The position numbers and the translations under genes were made by a program. A DNA stretch of 64,000 bases, from the NCBI RefSeq assembly GCF_003063315.1, contig NZ_NERV01000003.1, positions 248,001 through 312,000 on the forward strand, written 5' to 3'. Under the pieces are notes generated by a model. It was not told where the DNA came from, did no database searches, and was given only the letters and a program-made list of their open reading frames with translations. Position 1 is the first letter of the stretch, and each line of letters starts with the position of its first letter. This document shows, in pieces, positions 7,843-15,419 of this stretch. This DNA comes from Limnohabitans sp. T6-5 (lineage in GTDB: Bacteria; Pseudomonadota; Gammaproteobacteria; Burkholderiales; Burkholderiaceae_C).

Positions 7843-9078
7843 ATGCAAACCAACCTCGCCCCCGAATACCAAAACACCCCCGACGGCATCGAAGCCGAAG
7901 CCATCCTGCGCAAATGTGTGCACTGCGGCTTTTGCACCGCCACCTGCCCCACCTACCAACTGCTGGGCGATGAGCTTGACGGCCCGCGTGGCCGCATCTA
8001 CCTGATGAAGCAGGTGCTGGAGGGCCAAACGCCCACCCGCAAAACCCAGATGCACCTGGACCGGTGCCTGACCTGCCGCAACTGCGAAAGCACTTGCCCC
8101 AGCGGCGTGCAATACGGCCACTTGGTCGACATCGGCCGCAAACTGGTGGACGCCAAAGTCGAGCGCCCGACCAGCGAAAAGCTGGTGCGCTGGGCGCTGA
8201 AAGAAGGCCTGCCTTCGCCCCTGTTTGCCCCCGCCATGAAGATGGGCCAAATGGTGCGCGGCCTGCTGCCGGGCAGCCTGAAAGCCAAAGTGCCTGCGCC
8301 TCAAAACGCTGGCGCATGGCCCACCCGCACGCATGCCCGCAAAGTGCTGATGCTGGCCGGCTGCGTGCAGCCGAGCATGAGTCCCAACATCAACACCGCC
8401 ACCGCCCGCGTGCTGGACGCCGCAGGCATCCAGACCGTGACCGCTCCCAAGGCAGGATGCTGCGGCGCGGTCAAGTTCCACCTGAACGACCACGACGGCG
8501 GCAAAGACCACATGCGCGCCAACATCGACGCCTGGTGGCCTCTGGTGCAGAGCGGCGAGGTTGAAGCCATCGTCATGAACGCCTCCGGCTGCGGCGTCAT
8601 GGTCAAAGACTACGGCCATGTGCTCAAAGACGACCCGAAGTACGCCGACAAAGCCGCCCGCATCGGCGCGCTGACCCGCGACCTGAGCGAGCTGCTGCCC
8701 GAGCTGGTGCCGCTGCTCAAGGACAAGCTCAAACCTGAGGCGCTGCAAGCCGCAGGCCTGCAGGCCTATCACCCGCCTTGCACGCTGCAACACGGTCAGC
8801 AACTCAAAGGCGGCGTCGAGAAACACCTGACCGACCTGGGCTTCCAGATCAAGGTCACGGCCAATGAATCGCACCTTTGCTGCGGCTCGGCGGGCACCTA
8901 CAGCGTGCTCAACCCGGATCTGTCCAAGCAGTTGCGCGACCGCAAGCTGGGCCACCTGAACGCGCTGGAACCCCAAGGCGTGCTGAGCGCCAACATCGGC
9001 TGCATCACCCACCTGCAAAGCGGCAGCGGCCTGCCGGTGCGGCATTGGGTGGAGTTGGTGGATGGGGCGTTGATTTAA
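7843..9078 (+). CDS. glcF: Glycolate oxidase iron-sulfur subunit GlcF
   Basis: A 411-residue protein with two ferredoxin-type 4Fe-4S motifs, CVHCGFCTATCP (near residues 25-36) and CLTCRNCESTCPSG (near 75-88). Two CCG-domain cysteine clusters follow (AGCVQPSMSP with GCCGAVKFH; HPPCTLQHGQ with LCCGSAGTYS). It transfers electrons from the GlcDE flavins toward quinone. ATG 7843 is the natural start, 11 bp after glcE; a long upstream extension in the same frame overlaps glcE and is an artefact. Confidence 0.95.
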   Translation: MQTNLAPEYQNTPDGIEAEAILRKCVHCGFCTATCPTYQLLGDELDGPRGRIYLMKQVLEGQTPTRKTQMHLDRCLTCRNCESTCPSGVQYGHLVDIGRKLVDAKVERPTSEKLVRWALKEGLPSPLFAPAMKMGQMVRGLLPGSLKAKVPAPQNAGAWPTRTHARKVLMLAGCVQPSMSPNINTATARVLDAAGIQTVTAPKAGCCGAVKFHLNDHDGGKDHMRANIDAWWPLVQSGEVEAIVMNASGCGVMVKDYGHVLKDDPKYADKAARIGALTRDLSELLPELVPLLKDKLKPEALQAAGLQAYHPPCTLQHGQQLKGGVEKHLTDLGFQIKVTANESHLCCGSAGTYSVLNPDLSKQLRDRKLGHLNALEPQGVLSANIGCITHLQSGSGLPVRHWVELVDGALI

Positions 9079-9116
9079 AAGTCAGTCAAGCAAAATAACG
9101 CCAACAGGGAGTTTTG

Positions 9117-9818
9117 ATGCTTGCATTGCTGTTGTTGGTGATTGTGGTCGGGACAGTCAGCATGGTCATTTGGCTGACCTTGAGAGAAACCCGGCGTCAG
9201 GTGGCGCGAGAAGCCTTCATCCGCCATGGTGCTTTGCCCCTTGGCCTGTTTGAGCGTTTGCGTCAAAAACACCCGCACTTGGAGCTCAAGGATTGCCAAT
9301 TGATTGCCAGTGGTTTGCGGCAATTTTTCCTCGCTTATTTTCAAAGCGGTTGCAAATTTGTGGCCATGCCATCACAAGTGGTGGATGACCTTTGGCATGA
9401 ATTTATTTTGTATACGCGTGAATATGACGCTTTTTGTCAGCACGCCTTTGGCCACTTTCTGCACCACACGCCTTCGGCGGTGCTCTCTCAAAATCAGAAC
9501 AGCAATGAGGGGTTACGCAGGTGCTGGTGGTTTGCGTGCAAAGAAGAGAACATCAACCCTCGTGCGCCCACCAGATTACCTTTGCTGTTTGCGCTGGATA
9601 AAAAATTCAACATTGCCAACGGCTTTTATTACGACGCAGACTGCTCAGGGGTGAGGCGCAAGGGCGACAACAGTGGCGGCTCATCGCCATATTGTGGGGG
9701 TGACTTTTCTTCTGATTCGCACGATGGCGGCACAGATGGATTTCCTTCTGACAGCGATGGGGCGTCTGGGTCTGACGGTGGGGATAGCGGGTCTGGTTGT
9801 GGTGGTGGAGGCGATTGA
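9117..9818 (+). CDS. Membrane-anchored protein with GRDP-like WH motif and Gly/Ser/Asp-rich tail
   Basis: A 233-residue protein with one N-terminal membrane helix (residues 1-22, LALLLLVIVVGTVSMVIWL). A middle domain contains VVDDLWHEFILYTREYDAFC and HAFGHFLHHTP, reminiscent of glycine-rich-domain (GRDP/DUF1399) proteins. From about residue 180 the tail is almost entirely Gly, Ser and Asp (SSDSHDGGTDGFPSDSD and onward). GGGAG upstream supports ATG 9117. It follows glcF by 38 bp but is functionally unlike it. Function unknown; the tail may be a flexible surface or metal-binding segment. Confidence 0.7.
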   Translation: MLALLLLVIVVGTVSMVIWLTLRETRRQVAREAFIRHGALPLGLFERLRQKHPHLELKDCQLIASGLRQFFLAYFQSGCKFVAMPSQVVDDLWHEFILYTREYDAFCQHAFGHFLHHTPSAVLSQNQNSNEGLRRCWWFACKEENINPRAPTRLPLLFALDKKFNIANGFYYDADCSGVRRKGDNSGGSSPYCGGDFSSDSHDGGTDGFPSDSDGASGSDGGDSGSGCGGGGD

Positions 9819-10036
9819 TTTTGCCGATCGTATGAGCGCCAACATCGGCGACATCATGCGTCTGCAAGGTGACTCCTGGAGACGTTGAGCGGTGGAGTCA
9901 GCGTCTCGGCCTGGATTTGCGCATGGGTGTTGCGGGGACCTAGGTTCTTGATGATATTTTGTACTAATAAAGATTTATATTTGACCATAAAATGCCTTGC
10001 GGCTTCGGCGTATCGAACCTATCAGGAGGCGTTCTC

Positions 10037-10663
10037 ATGTTCCCCATCGAAATCTGGCTGGCCTACAGCGCGGCTTGTTTGCTGCTGGTGTTATCGCCTG
10101 GCCCGGACAACTTGTTGGCCATTGGGCGCGGCCTCAGCCAGGGCAAGCAAGCGGCGATGGTTTCGGGCATCTCATCGGGGGCGGGCATTTTGTTTCACGT
10201 TGCCGCTGCAACATTTGGGTTGACCCTGCTCATGCAAACCTCGGCCCTTGCGTTTTGGGTGGTCAAGCTGACGGGTGCCGCCTATTTGCTGTGGTTAGGA
10301 ATCAAGGTATTGCGTTCACGCAACTTGATCAGTTTTGCACCCGCTGCACAGCAACCCCTCTCCACCATTTTTGCGACCGGATTTTTGTCGGCAGCACTCA
10401 ATCCGAAGCCAGGCTTGTTTGTACTGGCATTTATCCCTCAGTTCGTCAGTCCGGAGCGTGGCTCGGTGACCACACAGATGCTGGTTTACGGCGGATGGTT
10501 TGCATTTTTGACTGCGGTGGGTTTTGCATTGATGGGGGTTTTCTCGTCGCGTTTGTCCACTTGGCTCCGTCAAAAACCCCGCGTCGTGGCAGGGCTCAAT
10601 GTGGGTGCTGGTGTGGCGTTTGTGGCTTCTGGGTTGTCTGTGGCTGTGCTCAGGCAGAAATAA
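10037..10663 (+). CDS. LysE/RhtB-family amino-acid exporter
   Basis: A 208-residue inner-membrane protein with about six hydrophobic helices. Family signatures are LVLSPGPDNLLAIGRGLSQG near residues 18-37, KLTGAAYLLWLGIKVLR near 70-86 and a mid-protein FATGFLSAALNPKPGLFVLAF. Such carriers export amino acids (threonine, homoserine, lysine) with proton coupling. The start at 10037 is set by CAGGAGG eight bases upstream. The 218-bp gap before it is AT-rich and probably holds the promoter. Substrate cannot be assigned. Confidence 0.9.
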   Translation: MFPIEIWLAYSAACLLLVLSPGPDNLLAIGRGLSQGKQAAMVSGISSGAGILFHVAAATFGLTLLMQTSALAFWVVKLTGAAYLLWLGIKVLRSRNLISFAPAAQQPLSTIFATGFLSAALNPKPGLFVLAFIPQFVSPERGSVTTQMLVYGGWFAFLTAVGFALMGVFSSRLSTWLRQKPRVVAGLNVGAGVAFVASGLSVAVLRQK

Positions 10664-10732
10664 CCGTCGACATCGAATGCGTCGGGTCTACAGCGGCCAT
10701 TCAACCTTCATACATTCAATCACTACACCACC

Positions 10733-11092
10733 ATGAACATCGCACTCGCTTGGCTGCTCTTCGCACTGGGGATAGGGCATATTGCTTATGCCTTCGTAAA
10801 GTTTGGATCGCCCTTGATGGGCGGTCTGAAGGCGGGGTGCGTAGGTCAGTTCGGTGCGCCCGAAGTCAGACGCACGGCCTTTTGGTTTGTCATGTTCGGT
10901 CCTCTTCTTATGTTTGCAGGCCAAGTGGCCGTACATGCAGCAGCAATTGGCGATATGAGGCTTTACAGACTGGTTGGGGTTTACTTGCTTGTTGTATCCA
11001 TTGTTGGCGTCATCGCCATCCCAAAGTCCCCCTTTCTTCTGGGCTTACTCATTTCGGCATCTATCGTTGCCGCAGGCTATGGACTTATCTGA
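10733..11092 (+). CDS. Small integral membrane protein (DUF6463-like)
   Basis: A 119-residue protein that is almost entirely hydrophobic, with four predicted helices (residues about 3-22, 47-68, 80-98 and 100-118). The N-terminus NIALAWLLFALGIGHIAYAF and the FGAPEVRRTAFWFVMFGPL loop recall the DUF6463 family. No ribosome site is obvious before ATG 10733. It follows the LysE exporter on the same strand with a 69-bp gap. Function unknown. Confidence 0.65.
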   Translation: MNIALAWLLFALGIGHIAYAFVKFGSPLMGGLKAGCVGQFGAPEVRRTAFWFVMFGPLLMFAGQVAVHAAAIGDMRLYRLVGVYLLVVSIVGVIAIPKSPFLLGLLISASIVAAGYGLI

Positions 11093-11131
11093 AAAATCTT
11101 GTACAGCTATCAATTGATTCCACTGATCTGA

Positions 11132-11491
11132 ATGCCTGACATCGCGATCTTCCTCCACTGCACCGCTTGTCATCACAAGGTTTCGGCTTTTCTGGCGTTC
11201 CGCAATGCCGGACTTCTGGCCGGTCCGCGCCGCCCGACGGTCGGCGAAATTGAGGCCATTGCCCCGCGTCTGAAGTGTTCGCAGTGCGGCGTGAAGTCGG
11301 TGGCGGTGGAGTCAGAGCCTTACAAGGACAGCGAGCGTTATTGGGCAACGTCGGAGAGTGAAAACCGGATTTTTCATCGGAGCAGTTGCACCAAGATGCA
11401 CAGCGTCAGCGCAGGCAGTGAGATCAATTTCACATCCCGTGATGCTGCGGTGCTGCGTGGCTACACGCCGTGTCGGGTGTGCCGACCGTGA
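11132..11491 (+). CDS. Small double zinc-ribbon protein with an Ada-like C-terminal metal-binding module
   Basis: A 119-residue protein. The N-terminal half has CTACHHK (about residues 10-16) and CSQCG (about 49-53), a split zinc ribbon. The C-terminal half reads NRIFHRSSCTKMHSVSAGSE then AAVLRGYTPCRVCRP, where the Cys, His and final CRVC resemble the four-ligand zinc module of Ada (a YHR-x-x-C and GYRPCKRC type pattern). Single-copy nucleic-acid or metal-sensing roles are conceivable but not demonstrated. It stands alone, 39 bp after the DUF6463-like gene. Confidence 0.6.
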   Translation: MPDIAIFLHCTACHHKVSAFLAFRNAGLLAGPRRPTVGEIEAIAPRLKCSQCGVKSVAVESEPYKDSERYWATSESENRIFHRSSCTKMHSVSAGSEINFTSRDAAVLRGYTPCRVCRP

Positions 11492-11965
11492 CGCATGCTG
11501 GCTGTCACCCGGTAACCAGTACCCCGGCAATGTTGCCAAGGAAAAATGTAGCCAACGCAATCACCGCGACCCCTTCGGCATAAGACCAGCGATGCTGAAC
11601 AGGGACGACGGCTGCGATCGATGTCATCGCGCAACACAGCAAACAGCGGCTGCGCATTTTGAATTTCGCCCAGGAGAACCAACCGGTCTGAATGGGCTCG
11701 CAGGAACAGCTGGTTTTTTCTCTGTCCGGCTTCATGCCAGACGCGCGATCAGCGTGTTTGGGGTGATTCGTTCAAACATCCTTGCATTTCAAATATCTGA
11801 TTTTCAAAATACAAGGATGAATATGGTGGCGTTCACCATGCAGCTTACCTGAGCAGCTCCTGTTAACAGTGAGATGGGCCGATATGATCTGTGGTGATGC
11901 CGTTTGCAGGTGAGTCCCCTTCCTCTGACGGGCAAAGCAACACGGCGCACTTCAGGAGAAATGAA
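11492..11965. other. 474-bp region without a confident gene; long-range inverted repeat
   Basis: No convincing coding sequence. A minus-strand frame at 11505-11657 ends in a hydrophobic stretch (GVAVIALATFFLGNIAGVLV) and could be a remnant, but it has no clear start or family. CATCCTTG at 11777-11784 faces CAAGGATG at 11812-11819 across 27 AT-rich bases, a candidate operator or hairpin whose cognate gene may have been lost. Confidence 0.3.
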
Positions 11966-12196
11966 GTGGCAACCGCCAGCAAAGTTCAGGGCCCCGCATC
12001 GTATTTCCCGTCCATTGAAAAGACCTGCGGTCAGCCGGTGGCGCATTGGCTGAATATTTTGGACGGTTTGCAGAACCCAAAGCACATGGCGCAAGTGGCG
12101 CACCTCAAAACCGAGCACGGTCTGGGGCACGGTCATGCCAACGCGCTGGTGGCGTACTACCGGGCGCAGCACCCCACCTCTGCCAAACCTGCCTGA
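11966..12196 (+). CDS. DUF4287-domain protein, GTG start
   Basis: A 76-residue protein whose sequence (ASYFPSIEKTCGQPVAHWLN, then KHMAQVAHLKTEHGLGHGHA and NALVAYYRAQH) matches the DUF4287 family, small proteins often fused to or found with DUF5655. The family usually starts close to this point. I choose GTG 11966, preceded by AGGAG at the right distance; the nearby ATG at 11961 is out of frame and the upstream in-frame extension is not protein-like. Function unknown. The family match is from memory. Confidence 0.72.
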   Translation: MATASKVQGPASYFPSIEKTCGQPVAHWLNILDGLQNPKHMAQVAHLKTEHGLGHGHANALVAYYRAQHPTSAKPA

Positions 12197-12300
12197 AATC
12201 CCGCGCTGAAGCAAAGCCGCAGGCTTGGGCCAGTTGTTCATGTGTCAGCGCAGGTTGTGTCTCAGCGGTTCGCATCTCCGGTGGCGCACCGGTGACCACG
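12170..12300 (-). pseudogene. Possible AraC-type HTH C-terminal fragment
   Basis: On the minus strand the frame reads ALTHEQLAQACGFASARDFR then QVWQRWGAAPGS, which resembles the second helix-turn-helix of AraC/GlxA-family regulators (L-x-x-V-A-x-x-CGF-x-S-x-x-x-F-R-R). The rest of such a regulator is absent: upstream lies the XRE-gene promoter, downstream the DUF4287 gene overlaps it. Either a short remnant of a lost regulator or a coincidental frame. Confidence 0.3.
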
Positions 12301-12327
12301 GACAAGGTACATGTCCAGCAGCGCTGG

Positions 12328-12344
12328 TTTAACGTGCGGTTAAA
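12328..12344. promoter_or_regulatory. Palindrome upstream of the XRE regulator, candidate auto-operator
   Basis: TTTAAC (12328-12333) and GTTAAA (12339-12344) form a perfect 6-bp inverted repeat with a 5-bp spacer, and a further TGTTAAAG half-site lies near 12376. Position about 50 bp before the XRE gene start is what an autoregulated HipB-like repressor would use. The role is inferred. Confidence 0.45.
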
Positions 12345-12391
12345 TCAACCTCAAAATGATACAAAATTGAACTCCTGTTAAAGTTTGTGTT

Positions 12392-12736
12392 ATGCCAAAG
12401 CCATCCTTAGCTGCCGATCAACTGCCTGCCTCCGCCGCCAAAGCTTTGCGGGACTTGGGTGAAAACCTGGCGCTGGCCCGTCAGCGTCGCAAGGAAAGTC
12501 TGCGCGCTTGGGCCAGCCGCATGGCGGTGTCGGTGCCTACGCTCATCCGCATGGAAAAGGGCGATCCGTCGGTGGGCATGGGGGTGTACGCCACTGCGCT
12601 GTGGCTCATGGGCCGACATGCGGCTCTGCCTGAGGTGGCAGCCCCGGCGCAAGACTTGAACGCGTTGGAGCAAGATATTGAGGCGGTGCGTCAACGTGGT
12701 CGTCGCATGTCGCGAAAGTCGGAAAAGGCGCTGTGA
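12392..12736 (+). CDS. XRE-family (HipB-like) DNA-binding protein
   Basis: A 114-residue protein with a central Cro/C1-type helix-turn-helix: LGENLALARQRRKESLRAWA then SRMAVSVPTLIRMEKGDPSV (about residues 22-61). The sequence up to GVYATALWLMGR resembles HipB-type antitoxin/regulators, and the C-terminus is basic (RQRGRRMSRKSEKAL). A HipA-like kinase would be expected immediately downstream but is absent; instead a truncated PhzF gene and an IS4 element follow. The palindrome at 12328-12344 may be its operator. Confidence 0.8.
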   Translation: MPKPSLAADQLPASAAKALRDLGENLALARQRRKESLRAWASRMAVSVPTLIRMEKGDPSVGMGVYATALWLMGRHAALPEVAAPAQDLNALEQDIEAVRQRGRRMSRKSEKAL

Positions 12737-12776
12737 CTTCGTTTCACCAACCCGAAACTTTAAAAAGTAACCTGTT

Positions 12777-12875
12777 ATGCAAATTACAGTTCATATCGTT
12801 GATGCTTTTGTAAATGGCGATCAAGGTGGTAATGCGGCTGGCGTTGTTCTCGACGCAGCAAATTTGTCATTGTCA
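12777..12875 (+). pseudogene. PhzF-family isomerase, N-terminal 33 codons only, truncated by an IS
   Basis: The frame MQITVHIVDAFVNGDQGGNA followed by AGVVLDAANLSLS is the unmistakable N-terminus of PhzF-like epimerase/isomerase proteins, which are usually about 260-300 residues. It breaks off exactly at the left terminal inverted repeat of the IS element at 12876. The rest of the gene is not found on the other side of the element, so the insertion was accompanied by a deletion or rearrangement. Confidence 0.85.
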
Positions 12876-14202
12876 CCAGTAGTGTCCGGTTAAAAAGTGA
12901 ACAAATTCAACTGCTTAGCGCAGTCAGGTGGTGCGGTTGTGTAAGCATCGGTCTGCAAGGCGCATGAAACCGAGGTTTTCTCGAAAACAGACACCGACAA
13001 AATCTGTAGAAAAGTGTAGAGCGAGGCCTTCAGTTGCAACTCCTTCTTGACAATGGCAATCAGCACGTAAGTGGCCACGGCGCACCAGATTTGCGTCTTG
13101 ACTGCGTTCTCGCTGGTGCCCAAAAACTTCTTGATGCGCAGATGCTGCTTGATCCATTTGAAGAACAACTCGACCTGCCAACGGTTCTTGTACAGGGCTG
13201 TGATGGTCAACGCTGGCAGTGTCATGTTGTTGGTCAGAAAGACCAGCACCTTTCCCGTCTGGGGGTCCTTGAACTTGATGCGCCGCAAGTGCTCGGGGTA
13301 GTCCTTGCTGGCGTAGTGCCCATTGAGCGCAATGGTCTGATCGCAGACAAGGCCCGTGGTTCTGTCTACAGGGGCCGAGTACACACGCCGGGCGTTCATA
13401 TTGCTCTTGGCACGGGTGACGAAGAAAGCGGCGCATTGGTGCATGGTGTACAGGCGAGAGAAATCCAGATAGCCCCTGTCCATGATGTAGAAAGCGCCCG
13501 CCTCGATGGGCAGCATGTCCAGCACATGCACATCGTGCATCTTGCCGTCGCTGATGTGGATGAAGGCAGGAATTGCACCGCGCAAGTCCAGCAAGGTGTG
13601 CATCTTCACAGCGGCCCTGGTGGAGCGAAACGGTGCCCAGTCGAACAAACCCAGACACAGGTCGATGGTGGTGGAGTCCAAGGCGTAGACGGTGGCATCC
13701 AAATCCACGCCCATGGGTTCTTGGGCGTACAGTCTGCGGGCTCGGTCGATCAATCGCATCGCCAGAGCATGGTAAATGCGCCAGTCTCGAGAGTTCAGGG
13801 CATCGGCCAGCGTCGAGCGTGCAGGAATGTGGCGCATGCCCATGTGAAAAAGTTTGGACTGATTGGCCGTCAAACACGCTTCGATGTCGCGCAAAGACTC
13901 GCGCCAAGTCAGTTGGGCAAACGCCATGATGCGAAACAGCTCGGTACAGCTGAGCGTGCGCACCCCGGTATCGCCTCGATGGCGCTCGATGATGCGGCCA
14001 AAGGTCTTCCAAGGCACAAAGTCCATGACCTGCGCGAACAAGGTTTTGCCTGCGTTCATGGGCATCTCCAGGTGATTGAACCCCTGGAGCATGCCTAGTG
14101 CGCAAAATCAAATTCAAATCGTGGACACCCATGAAACCTCTGAAACCCTTGCCGTTACTGGCTTGCAGCGGGTTGGCTATCAAATAAACCGGACACTACT
14201 GG
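12876..14202. mobile_element. IS4-family insertion sequence, complete, about 1.33 kb
   Basis: Terminal inverted repeats of 16 bp are perfect: CCAGTAGTGTCCGGTT at 12876-12891 and its complement at 14187-14202. Between them lies one intact DDE transposase on the minus strand. No direct target duplication is visible: the left flank ends in ATTGTCA and the right flank begins AGGCAAAC. The left side truncates a PhzF gene and the right side abuts the ribosome site of a TPM-domain gene. If the true ends are the inner AGTGTCCGG core (12881-14197), the flanks still do not match. Confidence 0.88.
12890..14092 (-). CDS. IS4-family transposase (DUF4372 N-terminus plus DDE domain)
   Basis: A 400-residue transposase. 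The N-terminal part (KTLFAQVMDFVPWKTFGRII, about residues 16-35) is DUF4372-like. Catalytic DDE residues are seen as D139 in YALDSTTID, D205 in YIMDRGYLDF and E308 inside the Y-x2-R-x3-E-x6-K signature (YKNRWQVELFFKWIK, 301-315). ATG 14092 is taken; ATG 14059 (MNAGKTLF) is a common start in relatives. The reading frame is intact, so the element may still be mobile. Confidence 0.92.
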   Translation of the reverse strand: MLQGFNHLEMPMNAGKTLFAQVMDFVPWKTFGRIIERHRGDTGVRTLSCTELFRIMAFAQLTWRESLRDIEACLTANQSKLFHMGMRHIPARSTLADALNSRDWRIYHALAMRLIDRARRLYAQEPMGVDLDATVYALDSTTIDLCLGLFDWAPFRSTRAAVKMHTLLDLRGAIPAFIHISDGKMHDVHVLDMLPIEAGAFYIMDRGYLDFSRLYTMHQCAAFFVTRAKSNMNARRVYSAPVDRTTGLVCDQTIALNGHYASKDYPEHLRRIKFKDPQTGKVLVFLTNNMTLPALTITALYKNRWQVELFFKWIKQHLRIKKFLGTSENAVKTQIWCAVATYVLIAIVKKELQLKASLYTFLQILSVSVFEKTSVSCALQTDAYTTAPPDCAKQLNLFTF

Positions 14203-14210
14203 AGGCAAAC

Positions 14211-14801
14211 ATGAACATTTCACAAGTTTTGCGACATGGACTTCAGGCGCTGCCCCTGTGGTGGCGCCATGCTCTGGCCGATGTGCGCGGCAGTCACGGC
14301 GCCTTTCCTGTAGCCACTTTGGCGCGCATTGAGGCCCAGGTGGCCGCCAGTGAACGTCAGCACACGGGGCAAATCCGTGTGTCTGTTGAAACCCATTTGC
14401 CCCGCAGCTATTTGTGGCGCTTTGTGCGCCAGGCAACGCCCATCAAAACCTTGATTCACCAGCGTGCCGTGATGCTGTTTTCCAAACTTCGGGTGTGGGA
14501 CACTCAGCACAACAATGGGGTGCTGATTCATGTTTTGATGGCCGAGCGCGCCATTGAAGTGGTGGCCGACCGGGGTGTGGCCGAACAGGTCAGCGCGGCG
14601 CATTGGCAGGCGGTGGTGCAGCCCATGCAGGCCGCATTTGCGCAGGGTCAGTTTGAGTCGGGTTTGTTGCAGGCCGTGGATGCGGTCACGGCCTTGTTGG
14701 TTCAGCACTGTCCCCGGCCAGAGACGGTCAGCAGTCAAAGGCCTGAGCGTCCAGGGCATGGCCCGGCGAATGAACTGCCCGATGCACCTGCGATGCTTTG
14801 A
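14211..14801 (+). CDS. TPM-domain (TLP18.3/Psb32/YgcG-like) protein
   Basis: A 196-residue protein whose C-terminal half (HNNGVLIHVLMAERAIEVVA then DRGVAEQVSAAHWQAVVQPM and FESGLLQAVDAVTALL) is a TPM domain as in YgcG. It lacks a signal peptide, fitting the second, cytosolic TPM protein often found in lemA-TPM-TPM clusters. GGAGG at 14201-14205, which overlaps the right repeat of the IS, provides the ribosome site. The expected lemA and first TPM genes are missing upstream, where the IS sits. msrA follows after 21 bp. Confidence 0.75.
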   Translation: MNISQVLRHGLQALPLWWRHALADVRGSHGAFPVATLARIEAQVAASERQHTGQIRVSVETHLPRSYLWRFVRQATPIKTLIHQRAVMLFSKLRVWDTQHNNGVLIHVLMAERAIEVVADRGVAEQVSAAHWQAVVQPMQAAFAQGQFESGLLQAVDAVTALLVQHCPRPETVSSQRPERPGHGPANELPDAPAML

Positions 14802-14822
14802 ACACGATTTGAAAGACACAAG

Positions 14823-15356
14823 ATGATGGACACACTGGTATTGGGCGGCGGTTGTTTTTGGTGCACCGAGGCGGTGTATGTGAAGGTGCAAGGCGTGGTG
14901 GATGTCGAGTCGGGTTACTGCAATGGCCAGACCGTGTCGCCCACTTACGAGCAGGTGTGCACCGGCCGCACCGGTCACAACGAGGTGGTCAAGCTGGTGT
15001 ATGACCCTGCCCAAGTCAGCGCCCTTGAGTTGCTGGAGATTTTCTTTGTGATCCACGACCCGACCACCTTGAACCGGCAGGGCAATGATCTGGGCACTCA
15101 GTACCGCAGCGGCATTTACTTCACCACTGAGACGCAGGCCCAAGTCGCACAGGCTTTGGTGCAGGCGTTGACGCAAAGCCAGGCGTTTGATCGGCCCATC
15201 GTCACCGAGGTGCTGCCGCTGGCCAACTACAGTGCCGCAGAGGACTACCACCAGGACTTTTTTGAGCGCAACCCCGAGCAGGGCTATTGCCTGGCGGTCG
15301 CTGCACCCAAGGTGGCCAAGTTCCGCAAAACCTTTGCGCGCTTGGTGCGTGACTGA
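14823..15356 (+). CDS. msrA: Peptide methionine (S)-S-oxide reductase
   Basis: A 177-residue MsrA. The catalytic motif GGGCFWCTEAVY (Cys near residue 11) starts the protein; YEQVCTGRTGHNEVV and DPTTLNRQGNDLGTQYRSGI complete the family signature. It reduces Met-S-sulfoxide in damaged proteins using thioredoxin. The start could be ATG 14823 or the adjacent ATG 14826. It probably forms an operon with the TPM gene. Confidence 0.95.
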   Translation: MMDTLVLGGGCFWCTEAVYVKVQGVVDVESGYCNGQTVSPTYEQVCTGRTGHNEVVKLVYDPAQVSALELLEIFFVIHDPTTLNRQGNDLGTQYRSGIYFTTETQAQVAQALVQALTQSQAFDRPIVTEVLPLANYSAAEDYHQDFFERNPEQGYCLAVAAPKVAKFRKTFARLVRD

Positions 15357-15419
15357 GCCCCGCAGTCTGCTTGTGAGGGTGAATGCAGCGATGCTTTTTT
15401 TGAGGGGCCGGTCACAGTG

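Noticed and set aside
11505..11657. Short minus-strand frame with one membrane helix
   Set aside because: No clear start or family; could be a remnant but unsupported as a gene.
12876..14202. Target-site duplication for the IS4 element
   Set aside because: Flanks ATTGTCA and AGGCAAAC share no direct repeat with either choice of IS end.
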